DNA of 64,000 nt from Bradyrhizobium sp. PSBB068 (GTDB lineage: Bacteria; Pseudomonadota; Alphaproteobacteria; Rhizobiales; Xanthobacteraceae), in contig CP069300.1 of assembly GCA_016839165.1 (NCBI GenBank), positions 3,410,001 to 3,474,000 on the forward strand, in the 5' to 3' direction. Shown one piece after another: positions 9,663 to 18,016 of this stretch. The notes under the pieces are model-generated. The model saw only the letters and a program-made list of their open reading frames with translations, made no database searches and was not told where the DNA came from. Positions within the stretch are counted from its first letter, which is position 1; every line of letters starts with the position of its first letter. A program made the position numbers and the translations under genes.

Positions 9663-11287
9663 AAGTCGAAGGTCATGCCGGTCGTGACCGCACTTGCCTT
9701 GTTGCCGGCGACCACGTTGTTGTTGGCGTCGCGACCGCACACGCCATAGCCGTGACCGCTCACGCCGAGGCAGTAATGCGCGCCGGGGCCGTTGCGCAGA
9801 TAGCTGCCGACGAGATACCAGGTTGCGAACGGGCTGAAGTGGTACTTGACGCCTGCCGCATACTGATCGGCGCTGCTGTCCACGCTGTTGAGCGCAAAGT
9901 CCGCCGAGCCGGCCGCCGGCGTGACGGTGTAGTTGTTGAACACGCCGGTCCCCGGCGAGCCGGGCGAGGCGTTGGCGTGGGCCCAGGACGCGCTGACGTC
10001 CCAGGCGCCGACCGATTGCGTGGCGCTGATGAAATAGCCGTCGCGCGATCGCTCGTTGAAGTCGGCAACGGTGTGCTCGCGGCGCATGACCTCATAGATG
10101 CCGTAGAGTTGCAGCTTGCCGATGCCGTCGTTGAACCCATAGCCGGCGCCGAGCTTCGCGGCCCATTCGTTGGCGATGCCGACCGCCCCGGGCGGCACGA
10201 TCAGCACGCCGCCGGTGCTGAGCGGCGTCACCGCCTCGTCGCCGGTGCGGTTGGTGCCCTCATGCAGCTCATAGGCTGCGACTGCGGTGAACGGTCCCTG
10301 ATTGTAGGTCAGCGACGCGCTGTAGAGGTTGCCGTACGAGCCGTCCGTGCAGCCCTCAGGCGCCGCGGTCAGCGGGAAGCCGCTGCCGCTGCCGCGGGAG
10401 GACGTGGCGGGACAGTTGAAGTCGCCGAGCGCGAAATCGCTGTTGTCGCGCGCCGTGTTCTGTCCCGGCGAAGCCATCAAGGTTGCCTGGAAGCCGTTCC
10501 AGATCGGCGACTCGTACCAGACTGCGTGCGCCGCGCGCCAATCGAACTCGGCGCGCAGGTCGCCGCCGGTGTTGCCCATGATCGAATTGTAGTCAGCAAG
10601 CGTGGCCGAGAACGGATCGAACTTCGCGGTCGATTTCTTGTACGGCGTATCGGCCTTGCCGGCCTTGATGGCGCCCCACGGCGTTTCCATGCCGATGAAG
10701 CTGTCGCGGGTGCCGAACGCGGCGCGCTCGGTCGGCGTTGCGGCGACCTCGACCAGCGATTCGAACTGGGCCACGGCGGCCCATCCTGCGAAGCCGTACG
10801 GCTCGAGATTGTGCCGGGCGCGAACGCCGAAGTAAGTGAGGTTGCTCGCAACGCCGAACTTGTTGCCCTGATCGAACACACCGGCGTTGAAGAAGTCGCC
10901 CGAGAGGTCGACGTGGCCGTAGAGCGTGACGGTGGTGTTGTCGACGAAGGCATTGGTGCCTGTCGCCTTGGTATAGAGCGGTGCGCCACCGATGCTGACG
11001 ACTGCATGTTCGGGAGCAGGTGGCGTCGGGGAGGGGGCCACGGCCGCGTGCTGGACCGGATTGCCCTTGGGCGTTGCTGCCGCGGTTGCGGGAGGAACGG
11101 GGTGGCTCGTGATGTGGTTCACGCGGTCCCTGAGTTGAGCGTTCTCCTTGGCGAGTTTCGCATTGTTTCGTTCGAGTGCATCAAGACGCGCCATGACGTC
11201 GTCGAGCGTCGCCGCTTGCATCGGACCTTGCATGAGCGCCAGGCACACCGCTGCGGATGCTGTTCCTGCGAGAAGTCTTTTCTTCAT
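9659..11287 (-). CDS. Outer-membrane porin with N-terminal coiled coil
   Basis: General-diffusion-type porin of 542 residues. Signal peptide 'MKKRLLAGTASAAVCLALMQ' with cleavage near 'MQAA'; then a short coiled coil ('LDALERNNAKLAKENAQLRD', ~33-57) that probably trimerises or tethers to peptidoglycan; then a long beta-barrel with 'TTVTLYGHVDLSGDFF' at its first strand and the motif 'FGTRDSFIGMETPWGAIKAG', typical of the Gram-negative porin superfamily. Ends in Phe ('GMTFDF'), the BAM recognition end. The barrel has two pairs of Cys, possibly a loop disulfide. The 5' untranslated region carries a hairpin (11309-11329). Substrate unknown. Confidence 0.88.
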   Translation of the reverse strand: MKKRLLAGTASAAVCLALMQGPMQAATLDDVMARLDALERNNAKLAKENAQLRDRVNHITSHPVPPATAAATPKGNPVQHAAVAPSPTPPAPEHAVVSIGGAPLYTKATGTNAFVDNTTVTLYGHVDLSGDFFNAGVFDQGNKFGVASNLTYFGVRARHNLEPYGFAGWAAVAQFESLVEVAATPTERAAFGTRDSFIGMETPWGAIKAGKADTPYKKSTAKFDPFSATLADYNSIMGNTGGDLRAEFDWRAAHAVWYESPIWNGFQATLMASPGQNTARDNSDFALGDFNCPATSSRGSGSGFPLTAAPEGCTDGSYGNLYSASLTYNQGPFTAVAAYELHEGTNRTGDEAVTPLSTGGVLIVPPGAVGIANEWAAKLGAGYGFNDGIGKLQLYGIYEVMRREHTVADFNERSRDGYFISATQSVGAWDVSASWAHANASPGSPGTGVFNNYTVTPAAGSADFALNSVDSSADQYAAGVKYHFSPFATWYLVGSYLRNGPGAHYCLGVSGHGYGVCGRDANNNVVAGNKASAVTTGMTFDF

Positions 11288-11639
11288 TCATTCCCCCATT
11301 TGCCAATTGCCTCGGCGGGGTGCCGAGGCTGCAAACGGTCGGAAAGCCTAAGGTATACGAAATGCCAGATACACGGGTGTGGAGTGGCCTGAAGATGATA
11401 AACACGTCGTGTGACATAATGGGTACTATAATACTGTTGCAGTGCATCAATTGTCGCACAGCAGTTTTGGGAATAAAATTTCACTTACTTGCTTGGAGCT
11501 GAAGTTATTGATGCAATTACTCTTTGCAAACTGTGTCAGTGTTGCTGACAAGTTATGACCGCAACGCAACATCACGCAGTGAAATTGGGATAATGAATGC
11601 CAATTTCGGGCAAGAATGGACGCCATTGATGGTTCAATA
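11288..11639. other. AT-richer intergenic region upstream of the porin gene
   Basis: About 350 bp, clearly lower in GC than its surroundings. It contains a hairpin GCCTCGGC-N5-GCCGAGGC at 11309-11329 in the presumed porin leader, and TATAAT-like hexamers near 11425-11435 on either strand. Porin leaders are frequent targets of small RNAs and two-component regulators, but no known operator was recognised. Confidence 0.45.
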
Positions 11640-12113
11640 TTACCGCGTCGGATCAAGGCCGGCTGAGATCCGCTCGACCATTTCGCGCAGGAATTGCGGT
11701 GGCCCATGCGCGTGCCATTCGCCGTCGGATTGCAGCAGCAGCGGCCGCCGCATGTCACGGCTGAAGGCTTCGAGCCAGGCACGCGCCTTTTCCTTCGGGC
11801 GCGTGCCGACGGCGACCGCGACATCGACGGGGATCGTCCGCCAGACGAAGCTCGCGGGAAGGAAAATGAGATCGGACCTGTCGGGACGCATCCAGTCGGG
11901 CAGCGGACTTGTCGGCGTCAGCCAGCCGCAGACGAAATTCCGGCAGGGATCGACCGGACGCTCGGCGTAGATCGTGCAGCGGCCCGCGCTGCTGAACGGG
12001 CACGGCTGCCCCGGATGGACGTCGTGGTCGCGAATCCGGATCTTCAGCCAGCCGTCGCAGCAAGCGGTGCACTCGCCACATCGTCTTGCAGTCGTGCTGG
12101 GGTCGGCCGGCAT
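11640..12113 (-). CDS. YkgJ-family cysteine cluster protein
   Basis: 157 residues with the CxxCxxCC-type cluster 'CGECTACCDG' near the N-terminus and further Cys in 'QPCPFSSAGRCTIYAERP' and 'CRNFVCGW'. The family (YkgJ/UPF0153) is predicted to bind zinc or an iron-sulfur cluster; its function is unknown. The second half ('FVWRTIPVDVAVAVGTRP') is a strain-lineage extension without recognised motifs. Cytoplasmic. Separated by 67 nt from the DUF815 gene upstream on the same strand. Confidence 0.85.
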   Translation of the reverse strand: MPADPSTTARRCGECTACCDGWLKIRIRDHDVHPGQPCPFSSAGRCTIYAERPVDPCRNFVCGWLTPTSPLPDWMRPDRSDLIFLPASFVWRTIPVDVAVAVGTRPKEKARAWLEAFSRDMRRPLLLQSDGEWHAHGPPQFLREMVERISAGLDPTR

Positions 12114-12180
12114 GGGGCGAGTGTAGCCATGCCGCGCCGAATTCAGAAGGCCCGCGGTTCGATCAAAGCGCTCGCTTGCG

Positions 12181-13155
12181 CTATGCCCCGCTCAGCCGCA
12201 CGCCGAGCCGTCCGGCGAGTTCCTGTGTGTACTGCCAGGCAACGCGGCCGGAGCGCGAGCCGCGCGTGGTCGACCATTCGAGCGCCTCGCGCTCGAGCTC
12301 GTCCTCGGCGATCTTGATGCCGTAATGGGCGCAATAGCCCTTCACCATCGCGAGGTACTCGTCCTGGCTGCAGCGATGGAAGCCGAGCCAGAGGCCGAAG
12401 CGATCCGACAGCGACACCTTCTCCTCGACCGCTTCGCCCGGATTGATCGCGGTCGAGCGTTCGTTCTCGATCATCTCGCGCGCCAGGAGGTGGCGCCGAT
12501 TTGAGGTCGCATAGAGGATGACGTTGTCGGGGCGGCCTTCGATACCGCCATCCAGCACCGCCTTCAGCGACTTGTAGGAGGCGTCGTTGCCGTCGAAGGA
12601 CAGGTCGTCGCAGAACACGATGCAGCGGAACGGAGAGCTGCGCAAAAGCTCCATCAGGCCGGGCAGGCTCTCGATGTCCTCGCGGTGGATTTCGATCAGC
12701 TTCAGCCGGTCGGCCGGCTTGCGGTCGGCATTGATTGTGGCGTGCGCCGCCTTCACCAGCGACGATTTGCCCATGCCGCGGGCGCCCCACAGCAACGCAT
12801 TGTTGGCGGGCAGTCCGTTGGTGAAGCGCTCGGTATTCTCCATCAGGATGTCGCGCATCCGGTCGACGCCCTTGAGCAGCCCGATCTCGACTCGGCTGAC
12901 GCGCGGCACCGGGGCCAGGCGGCCGTCCGGGTGCCAGACGAAGGCGTCCGCGGCGCCGAGCGACTCGGCTGGATCGGCGGCAGCCGGGGAGGCGGCCGCG
13001 AGGCGGCTTGCGATGGTCTCGAGGGCGTTCGCGATCCGCTCGGCGGTGGCGCCATCGAGCGGCATGACCGGGCGTTTTGTCGCGGCGTTTGCGGCTCGCT
13101 TGGCGGCAGTTTTGGGGGCGGTTTTGCTGGTTGTTTTTTTGGCTTTTTTCGGCAT
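12181..13155 (-). CDS. DUF815-family AAA+ ATPase
   Basis: 324 residues. A basic Lys/Ala-rich N-terminus ('MPKKAKKTTSKTAPKTAAKR') is followed by an AAA+ module: Walker A 'GARGMGKSSLVKA', Walker B 'CIVFCDDLSF', and 'VILYATSNRRHL' as sensor 1. The DUF815 family is widespread in alphaproteobacteria with no established role. The start at 13155 is chosen over one 17 codons upstream because AGGAA lies 9-10 nt before it. Confidence 0.88.
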   Translation of the reverse strand: MPKKAKKTTSKTAPKTAAKRAANAATKRPVMPLDGATAERIANALETIASRLAAASPAAADPAESLGAADAFVWHPDGRLAPVPRVSRVEIGLLKGVDRMRDILMENTERFTNGLPANNALLWGARGMGKSSLVKAAHATINADRKPADRLKLIEIHREDIESLPGLMELLRSSPFRCIVFCDDLSFDGNDASYKSLKAVLDGGIEGRPDNVILYATSNRRHLLAREMIENERSTAINPGEAVEEKVSLSDRFGLWLGFHRCSQDEYLAMVKGYCAHYGIKIAEDELEREALEWSTTRGSRSGRVAWQYTQELAGRLGVRLSGA

Positions 13156-13346
13156 TTGTCCAGTTCCTGACGGCGCAGCCTTATCGGGCTGGCGGCGGTC
13201 CCGCAAGCGCCCTAAATGAAGGTCCGTTAACGTTGCAATTGGGACCGCGGCCGCTATAGTCCGCGCGAATTTGTCCGGACCGCCATACCGCCCCGAAGGT
13301 CGAGGGCACTGCCGGTTCTTTCCCGTCTTATCCGAGGATCGTCCGA

Positions 13347-13703
13347 ATGCTGATTACTCCTGCGTTTGCTCAGGCTGGAGCAAGTGGTGACACCAACAGC
13401 ATGTTGATGTCGCTGCTGCCATTCGCGCTGATCTTCGTCATCATGTACTTCCTGATTCTACGCCCGCAGCAGAAGAAGGTGCGCGACCATGCGGACCTCG
13501 TGAAGAACATCCGCCGAGGCGATACCGTGGTGACCTCGGGCGGCCTCGTCGGCAAGGTGACCAAGGTGGTCGATGACGACCAGATCGAGTTCGAGATTTC
13601 GGACGGCGTCCGCGTGCGGCAGATGCGGCAGATGATTTCGGGCGTGCGGACCAAGGGTGAGCCGGCGAAGGGCGACGCCAAGGACGAGGCATCCGCGAGC
13701 TGA
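13347..13703 (+). CDS. yajC: Preprotein translocase subunit YajC
   Basis: Small accessory membrane protein of the Sec translocon, partner of SecDF. 118 residues with one membrane segment ('MLMSLLPFALIFVIMYFLIL', ~19-38) and the family motif 'RPQQKKVRDH' plus 'GDTVVTSGGLVGKV'. First gene of yajC-secD-secF. Confidence 0.96.
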   Translation: MLITPAFAQAGASGDTNSMLMSLLPFALIFVIMYFLILRPQQKKVRDHADLVKNIRRGDTVVTSGGLVGKVTKVVDDDQIEFEISDGVRVRQMRQMISGVRTKGEPAKGDAKDEASAS

Positions 13704-13744
13704 TCGCCGCGGAAGCCTTTTGCCGAACCTGACAGGTCAATTCG

Positions 13745-15349
13745 ATGTTGTATTTCACGCGGTGGCGAGCGCTGGGGATCATCCTGACAGCGCTGGTGGT
13801 CTGCCTGTGCGCCGTGCCCAATTTCTTCCCCGAAGCGCAGGTGAAGACCTGGCCGGCCTGGGCGCAGCGGCGCCTCGTCCTGGGCCTCGATCTGCAGGGC
13901 GGCTCGTATCTGCTGCTCGAGGTCGACTCCAACTACGTGAAGAAGGAGAAGCTCGAGCAGGTTCGCGACGACACCAGGAAGGCGCTGCGTGACGCCAGGA
14001 TCGGTTTCACCGGGGGCATCACGATCCGCAACGACGCCGTCGAGGCCCGGATCGCGAAGGAAAGCGATGTTCCCGCGGCGATCACCAAACTTCGCGAGGT
14101 CGCGCAGCCGATCGGCGGCTTGCTCGGCTCCAGCGGCCAGCGCGACGTTGACGTGACCGATGCCGGGGGCGGCCTGATCCGCCTGACCGTGTCGCAGCCC
14201 GCGATGATCGAGCGGATGCGCAAGACCATCGAACAGTCGATCCAGATCGTCGAGCGCCGCGTCAACGAGCTCGGCACCGTCGAGCCTGTGATCCAGCGTC
14301 AGGGCACCGACCGCATCCTGGTGCAGGTGCCGGGTCTGCAGGACCCGACCCATCTGAAGGATCTGCTCGGCAGGACCGCAAAGATGGAATTCCGCATGGT
14401 CGACACCTCGGTGTCGCCTGACCAGGCCCAGCAGGGCCGGGTGCCGCCGGACTCCGAGCTCCTGATGAGCGCGGCGCCGCCGCCGGTTCCGTATGTCGTC
14501 AAGAAGCAGGTCCTGGTCTCCGGCGGCGAACTCTCCGACGCCCAACCCGGCTTCGACCAGCGCACCGGCGAGGCGATCGTCAGCTTCAAGTTCAACACGT
14601 CGGGAGCGCGCAAATTCGCACAGGCGACGGCGGACAATGTCGGCCAGCCGTTTGCGATCGTGCTCGACAACAAGGTGATCTCGGCGCCCGTGATTCGTGA
14701 GCCGATCACCGGCGGACAGGGCCAGATCTCCGGCAGCTTCACCGTGCAGTCGGCCAATGATCTGGCGATCCTGATGCGCGCCGGCGCGCTGCCGGCGCCG
14801 CTGACCGTGGTCGAGGAGCGCACCGTCGGTCCCGGCCTCGGGCAGGACTCGATCGAGAAGGGCGAGCTCGCCGCTTATGTCGGCTCGATCCTGGTCATCG
14901 TGTTCATGCTGCTCACCTACCGGCTGTTCGGCGTGTTCGCCAACATTGCTGTCGCAATCAACGTCGCCATGATCTTCGGGCTGCTGTCGCTGCTCAACGC
15001 CACGCTGACCTTGCCCGGCATCGCCGGCATCGTGCTCACCGTCGGCATCGCGGTCGACTCCAACGTGCTGATCTATGAGCGTATCCGCGAGGAACTGCGC
15101 GGCGGCCGCAACGCGATCTCGGCGATCGACGCCGGCTTCAAGCGGGCGCTGGCGACCATCCTCGACTCCAACATCACCACCTTCATCGCCGCCGCCGTGC
15201 TGTTCTACATCGGCACCGGGCCGGTGCGCGGCTTTGCCGTGACGCTCGGCATCGGCATCATCACCACGGTGTTCACCGCCTTCACAATGACGCGCCTGAT
15301 CGTCGCCGCATGGGTGCGGTGGAAGCGGCCGCAAACCGTGCCGATCTGA
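13745..15349 (+). CDS. secD: Protein translocase subunit SecD
   Basis: RND-fold, proton-motive-force-driven subunit that pulls exported proteins on the periplasmic side of SecYEG. 534 residues: membrane segment near the N-terminus, large periplasmic domain with 'LGLDLQGGSYLLLEVD' (P1 head) and 'ISGSFTVQSANDLAILMRAG', then five membrane helices with 'GIAVDSNVLIYERIREELR', which carries the conserved Asp of the proton path. secF follows 10 nt later. Confidence 0.97.
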   Translation: MLYFTRWRALGIILTALVVCLCAVPNFFPEAQVKTWPAWAQRRLVLGLDLQGGSYLLLEVDSNYVKKEKLEQVRDDTRKALRDARIGFTGGITIRNDAVEARIAKESDVPAAITKLREVAQPIGGLLGSSGQRDVDVTDAGGGLIRLTVSQPAMIERMRKTIEQSIQIVERRVNELGTVEPVIQRQGTDRILVQVPGLQDPTHLKDLLGRTAKMEFRMVDTSVSPDQAQQGRVPPDSELLMSAAPPPVPYVVKKQVLVSGGELSDAQPGFDQRTGEAIVSFKFNTSGARKFAQATADNVGQPFAIVLDNKVISAPVIREPITGGQGQISGSFTVQSANDLAILMRAGALPAPLTVVEERTVGPGLGQDSIEKGELAAYVGSILVIVFMLLTYRLFGVFANIAVAINVAMIFGLLSLLNATLTLPGIAGIVLTVGIAVDSNVLIYERIREELRGGRNAISAIDAGFKRALATILDSNITTFIAAAVLFYIGTGPVRGFAVTLGIGIITTVFTAFTMTRLIVAAWVRWKRPQTVPI

Positions 15350-15359
15350 GAGGCCTTTC

Positions 15360-16394
15360 GTGACCCATACCGTTCTCATTGGCCTTGGCATCCTGATCGC
15401 CGTGCTGACCGTGGTCGCGGCGCTCGGCCTGCTGCCGTCGCTGCGCATCGTCCCCGACGACACACATTTCGACTTCACGCGCTTTCGCCGCATCAGCTTC
15501 CCGATCTCGGCGCTGCTCTCGATCCTTGCCATCACGCTGTTCTTCACCCACGGCCTGAATTTCGGCATCGACTTCAAGGGCGGCACGCTGCTGGAGGTGC
15601 GGGCCAAGTCCGGCACTGCAGATATCGCCGCGATGCGCACGACCCTGAACGGCCTTGGTCTCGGCGAGGTGCAGTTGCAGCAACTCGGCGGCTCGGGCGA
15701 GGGCGACGTGCAGATACGCGTCGCCGAACAACCGGGCGGCGACAAGGCGCAGCAGGACGCGGTGGGCAAGATCCGCGGCGCGCTCGGCGAAACCGTCGAC
15801 TACCGCCGCGTCGAAGTGGTGGGGCCGCGCGTCTCCGGCGAGCTGCTTGCCTACGGCATGCTCGGCCTGATGCTCGCGATCGTCGGCATCCTGATCTACC
15901 TCTGGTTCCGCTTCGAGTGGCAGTTCGCGCTCGGCGCCATGATCGCCAACGTCCACGATATCGTGCTCACGATCGGCTTCATGTCGATCTCCCAGGTCGA
16001 CTTCGACCTCACCAGCATCGCGGCGCTTTTGACGATTCTCGGCTACTCGCTCAACGACACCGTCGTCATCTACGACCGCATCCGCGAGATGCTGCGGCGC
16101 TACAAGAAGATGCCGATGCCGCAGCTCTTGAACGAATCGATCAATTCGACGCTGTCGCGTTCGATCATCACCCACGTTACCGTGACGCTCGCGCTGCTCG
16201 CTCTGCTGTTGTTCGGCGGCCAGGCGATCCACAGCTTCACCGCCGTGATGATGTTCGGCGTCGTGCTGGTCGGCACCTACACCTCGATCTTCATCGCGGC
16301 GCCGATCCTGATCTATCTCGGCGTCCACACCACGCGAGGTGAGGCGCAGGATGCGCCGGCCAAGAAGCCGGACACGGCGGCAGCCAAGAAGTAG
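15360..16394 (+). CDS. secF: Protein translocase subunit SecF
   Basis: Partner of SecD. 344 residues, GTG start with GAGAGG about 7 nt upstream. 'LNFGIDFKGGTLLEV' is the SecF periplasmic signature and 'GYSLNDTVVIYDRIREMLR' the transmembrane Asp motif; six membrane segments. Slightly longer than E. coli SecF because of an N-terminal extra segment and a Lys/Ala-rich C-terminus. Confidence 0.96.
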   Translation: MTHTVLIGLGILIAVLTVVAALGLLPSLRIVPDDTHFDFTRFRRISFPISALLSILAITLFFTHGLNFGIDFKGGTLLEVRAKSGTADIAAMRTTLNGLGLGEVQLQQLGGSGEGDVQIRVAEQPGGDKAQQDAVGKIRGALGETVDYRRVEVVGPRVSGELLAYGMLGLMLAIVGILIYLWFRFEWQFALGAMIANVHDIVLTIGFMSISQVDFDLTSIAALLTILGYSLNDTVVIYDRIREMLRRYKKMPMPQLLNESINSTLSRSIITHVTVTLALLALLLFGGQAIHSFTAVMMFGVVLVGTYTSIFIAAPILIYLGVHTTRGEAQDAPAKKPDTAAAKK

Positions 16395-16400
16395 CCGGTC

Positions 16401-16784
16401 ATGAGCAACCCCTCGGACGCTCCCCATCTTCCGAGGTCGGCGCCGATCGAGGCCTACGGCAAGGGCGGCTTCGCGTTTGCCGATATGTCGCATCGCGGCT
16501 CGCTGCTGTGCCTGCCGGACTCGATCTGGGCCTGGCCGGTCACGAGGCCGCAGGACATCGACGAATATTCGCTGCAGAAGGTGTTCGCGGCCGCCAACGC
16601 GATCGACACGCTGATCGTCGGCACCGGCACCGAGGTCTGGGTGCCGCCGAAGGGCCTGCGCGAGGCCTTGCGTGCGGTCCGCGTCGTGCTCGACCCTATG
16701 CAGACCGGTCCCGCGATCCGCACCTACAACATCATGCTGGGCGAGCGGCGCCGGGTCGCGGCGGCGCTGATCGCGGTGCCATGA
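16401..16784 (+). CDS. Mth938-like domain protein (NDUFAF3 homologue)
   Basis: 127 residues of the Mth938/DUF498 family ('ADMSHRGSLLCLP', 'LIVGTGTEVWVPPKGLREAL', 'TYNIMLGERRRVAAAL'). The mitochondrial member NDUFAF3 is a complex I assembly factor, and its alphaproteobacterial relatives are known to sit behind secDF, as here (6 nt after secF). The next gene, overlapping by 4 nt, is the NDUFAF6-like protein. Inferred role: assembly of NADH:quinone oxidoreductase at the inner membrane. Confidence 0.85.
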   Translation: MSNPSDAPHLPRSAPIEAYGKGGFAFADMSHRGSLLCLPDSIWAWPVTRPQDIDEYSLQKVFAAANAIDTLIVGTGTEVWVPPKGLREALRAVRVVLDPMQTGPAIRTYNIMLGERRRVAAALIAVP

Positions 16785-17644
16785 GCGCGACGGAGGCGCC
16801 GAGGGATGGCGCGGCCTTCTGCGCCGATCTGGTGCGGACCCATGACTTCGTGCGCTACGCGTCGACCTTGTTCCTGCCAGGTCCGGAGCGCCGGGCGCTG
16901 CTCGCGATCTACGCGTTCAACATCGAGGTCTCGCGCGTGCACGAGCAGGTCAGCCAGCCGCTGCCCGGCGAGATGCGGCTGCAATGGTGGACCGATATGC
17001 TGGCAGGCGCCGGGCACGGCGGCGTCGAGGGCAATCCGGTCGCGGCAGAGCTGCTGTATGCGATCCGCAATCACCGCCTGCCGGTCTCGCCGTTCTCACA
17101 GCTGGTCGAGGAGCACCAGTTCGATCTCTACAACGATCCGATGCCGTCGCTGGTCGCACTCGAAGGCTATCTCGACGCCACGGCCTCGGCGCTGTTCTCG
17201 CAGGCGACGCGCGTGATGGCGCGGCCATCGGAGGCGATCGATCACCTGGCCCGCCATGCCGGCCTTGCCCAGGGCATGGCGCAGGTCATCGCGGCCCTGG
17301 GCCGCGACGCATCGCGGCAGCAACTGTTCCTGCCGCTCCCGCTGCTGCAGCAGCACGGCAGCAGCAAGGAAGAGGTGTTTGCCGGCAAGCCGACGCCGAA
17401 CATCCGCGCTGCGATCGACCAGCTAGCGGACGAGGCGCAAAGCCATCTCAAGACCGCATTCGGGCTGCTTGCGGACGTGCCATCCGGCGTGCGGCCGATC
17501 TTCCTGCCGCTCGCTCACGTCAGGCGCGAGCTCAACCGGATGAGGAGGGCCGACAACGATCCGTTCCTGCCGAAGCCGGTCTCGCGCCTGCGCACGCTGT
17601 GGACATTGTGGCGAGCCGCGCGCACCGAGGAGTTCGGCAGCTAG
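16781..17644 (+). CDS. Squalene/phytoene synthase-family protein (NDUFAF6-like)
   Basis: 287 residues of the trans-isoprenyl-diphosphate-synthase fold. Substrate-binding Asp-rich motifs of true synthases (DxxxD) are weak: the first reads 'FNIEVSRVHEQV' and the second 'EEHQFDLYNDP'. That, the absence of carotenoid or hopanoid genes nearby, and coupling (ATGA overlap) to the NDUFAF3-like gene point to the NDUFAF6 branch, a complex I assembly factor in mitochondria, rather than a terpene enzyme. The stop codon overlaps that of the converging DUF1488 gene by 4 nt (CTAG). Confidence 0.8.
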   Translation: MSATEAPRDGAAFCADLVRTHDFVRYASTLFLPGPERRALLAIYAFNIEVSRVHEQVSQPLPGEMRLQWWTDMLAGAGHGGVEGNPVAAELLYAIRNHRLPVSPFSQLVEEHQFDLYNDPMPSLVALEGYLDATASALFSQATRVMARPSEAIDHLARHAGLAQGMAQVIAALGRDASRQQLFLPLPLLQQHGSSKEEVFAGKPTPNIRAAIDQLADEAQSHLKTAFGLLADVPSGVRPIFLPLAHVRRELNRMRRADNDPFLPKPVSRLRTLWTLWRAARTEEFGS

Positions 17645-17925
17645 CTCCTCGCTTTCGCGATGTGCTTGGTGAAGATGCGGACCGTTACGCCCTTGACCAT
17701 CGGGCCGCTGTCATAGATGTCGGATGCGATCTGCTCGACCGCGTCGCGCAGCGCAACGAACTGGGCTTGTCGCGCCATGCTCGCAGTTCCACGCGTGCCG
17801 GCGAGCTCGTCCATTGCAGCGTCGCTGATCTGGCATTCAACTTCCTGGTCGCCGTTCATCATGGTGAAGCCGAACGCGAGACGTTCGGCATCATATCCCC
17901 CGATACGGCCACGGGTGAGTGGCAT
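17641..17925 (-). CDS. DUF1488-family protein
   Basis: 94 residues, 'FGFTMMNGDQEVECQISDAA' and a helical second half, matching the small DUF1488 family of unknown function in proteobacteria. GGGACGAG lies close upstream of the ATG. Converges with the NDUFAF6-like gene; the two stop codons share the bases CTAG. Confidence 0.75.
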   Translation of the reverse strand: MPLTRGRIGGYDAERLAFGFTMMNGDQEVECQISDAAMDELAGTRGTASMARQAQFVALRDAVEQIASDIYDSGPMVKGVTVRIFTKHIAKARS

Positions 17926-18016
17926 TAAGCTCGTCCCTTGAGCGCGCTAGCCCACGCAAAGAGTGGTGCTTCGCAGCGCGTTTGTCGAGGGCTGCGCGCC
18001 CGGAAGTGCGCATGGT

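Noticed and set aside
11447..11824. Minus-strand frame upstream of the porin gene reaching into the Cys-cluster gene
   Set aside because: Overlaps the real gene at 11640-12113 in another frame and has poor codon use in its AT-rich part.
13370..15769. 799-codon minus-strand frame opposite yajC-secD-secF
   Set aside because: Shadow frame with His/Asp/Arg-rich low-complexity product; the plus-strand Sec genes are certain.
16781..17644. Carotenoid or squalene synthesis gene
   Set aside because: No other isoprenoid genes nearby and Asp-rich motifs are weak; NDUFAF6-like role is favoured.
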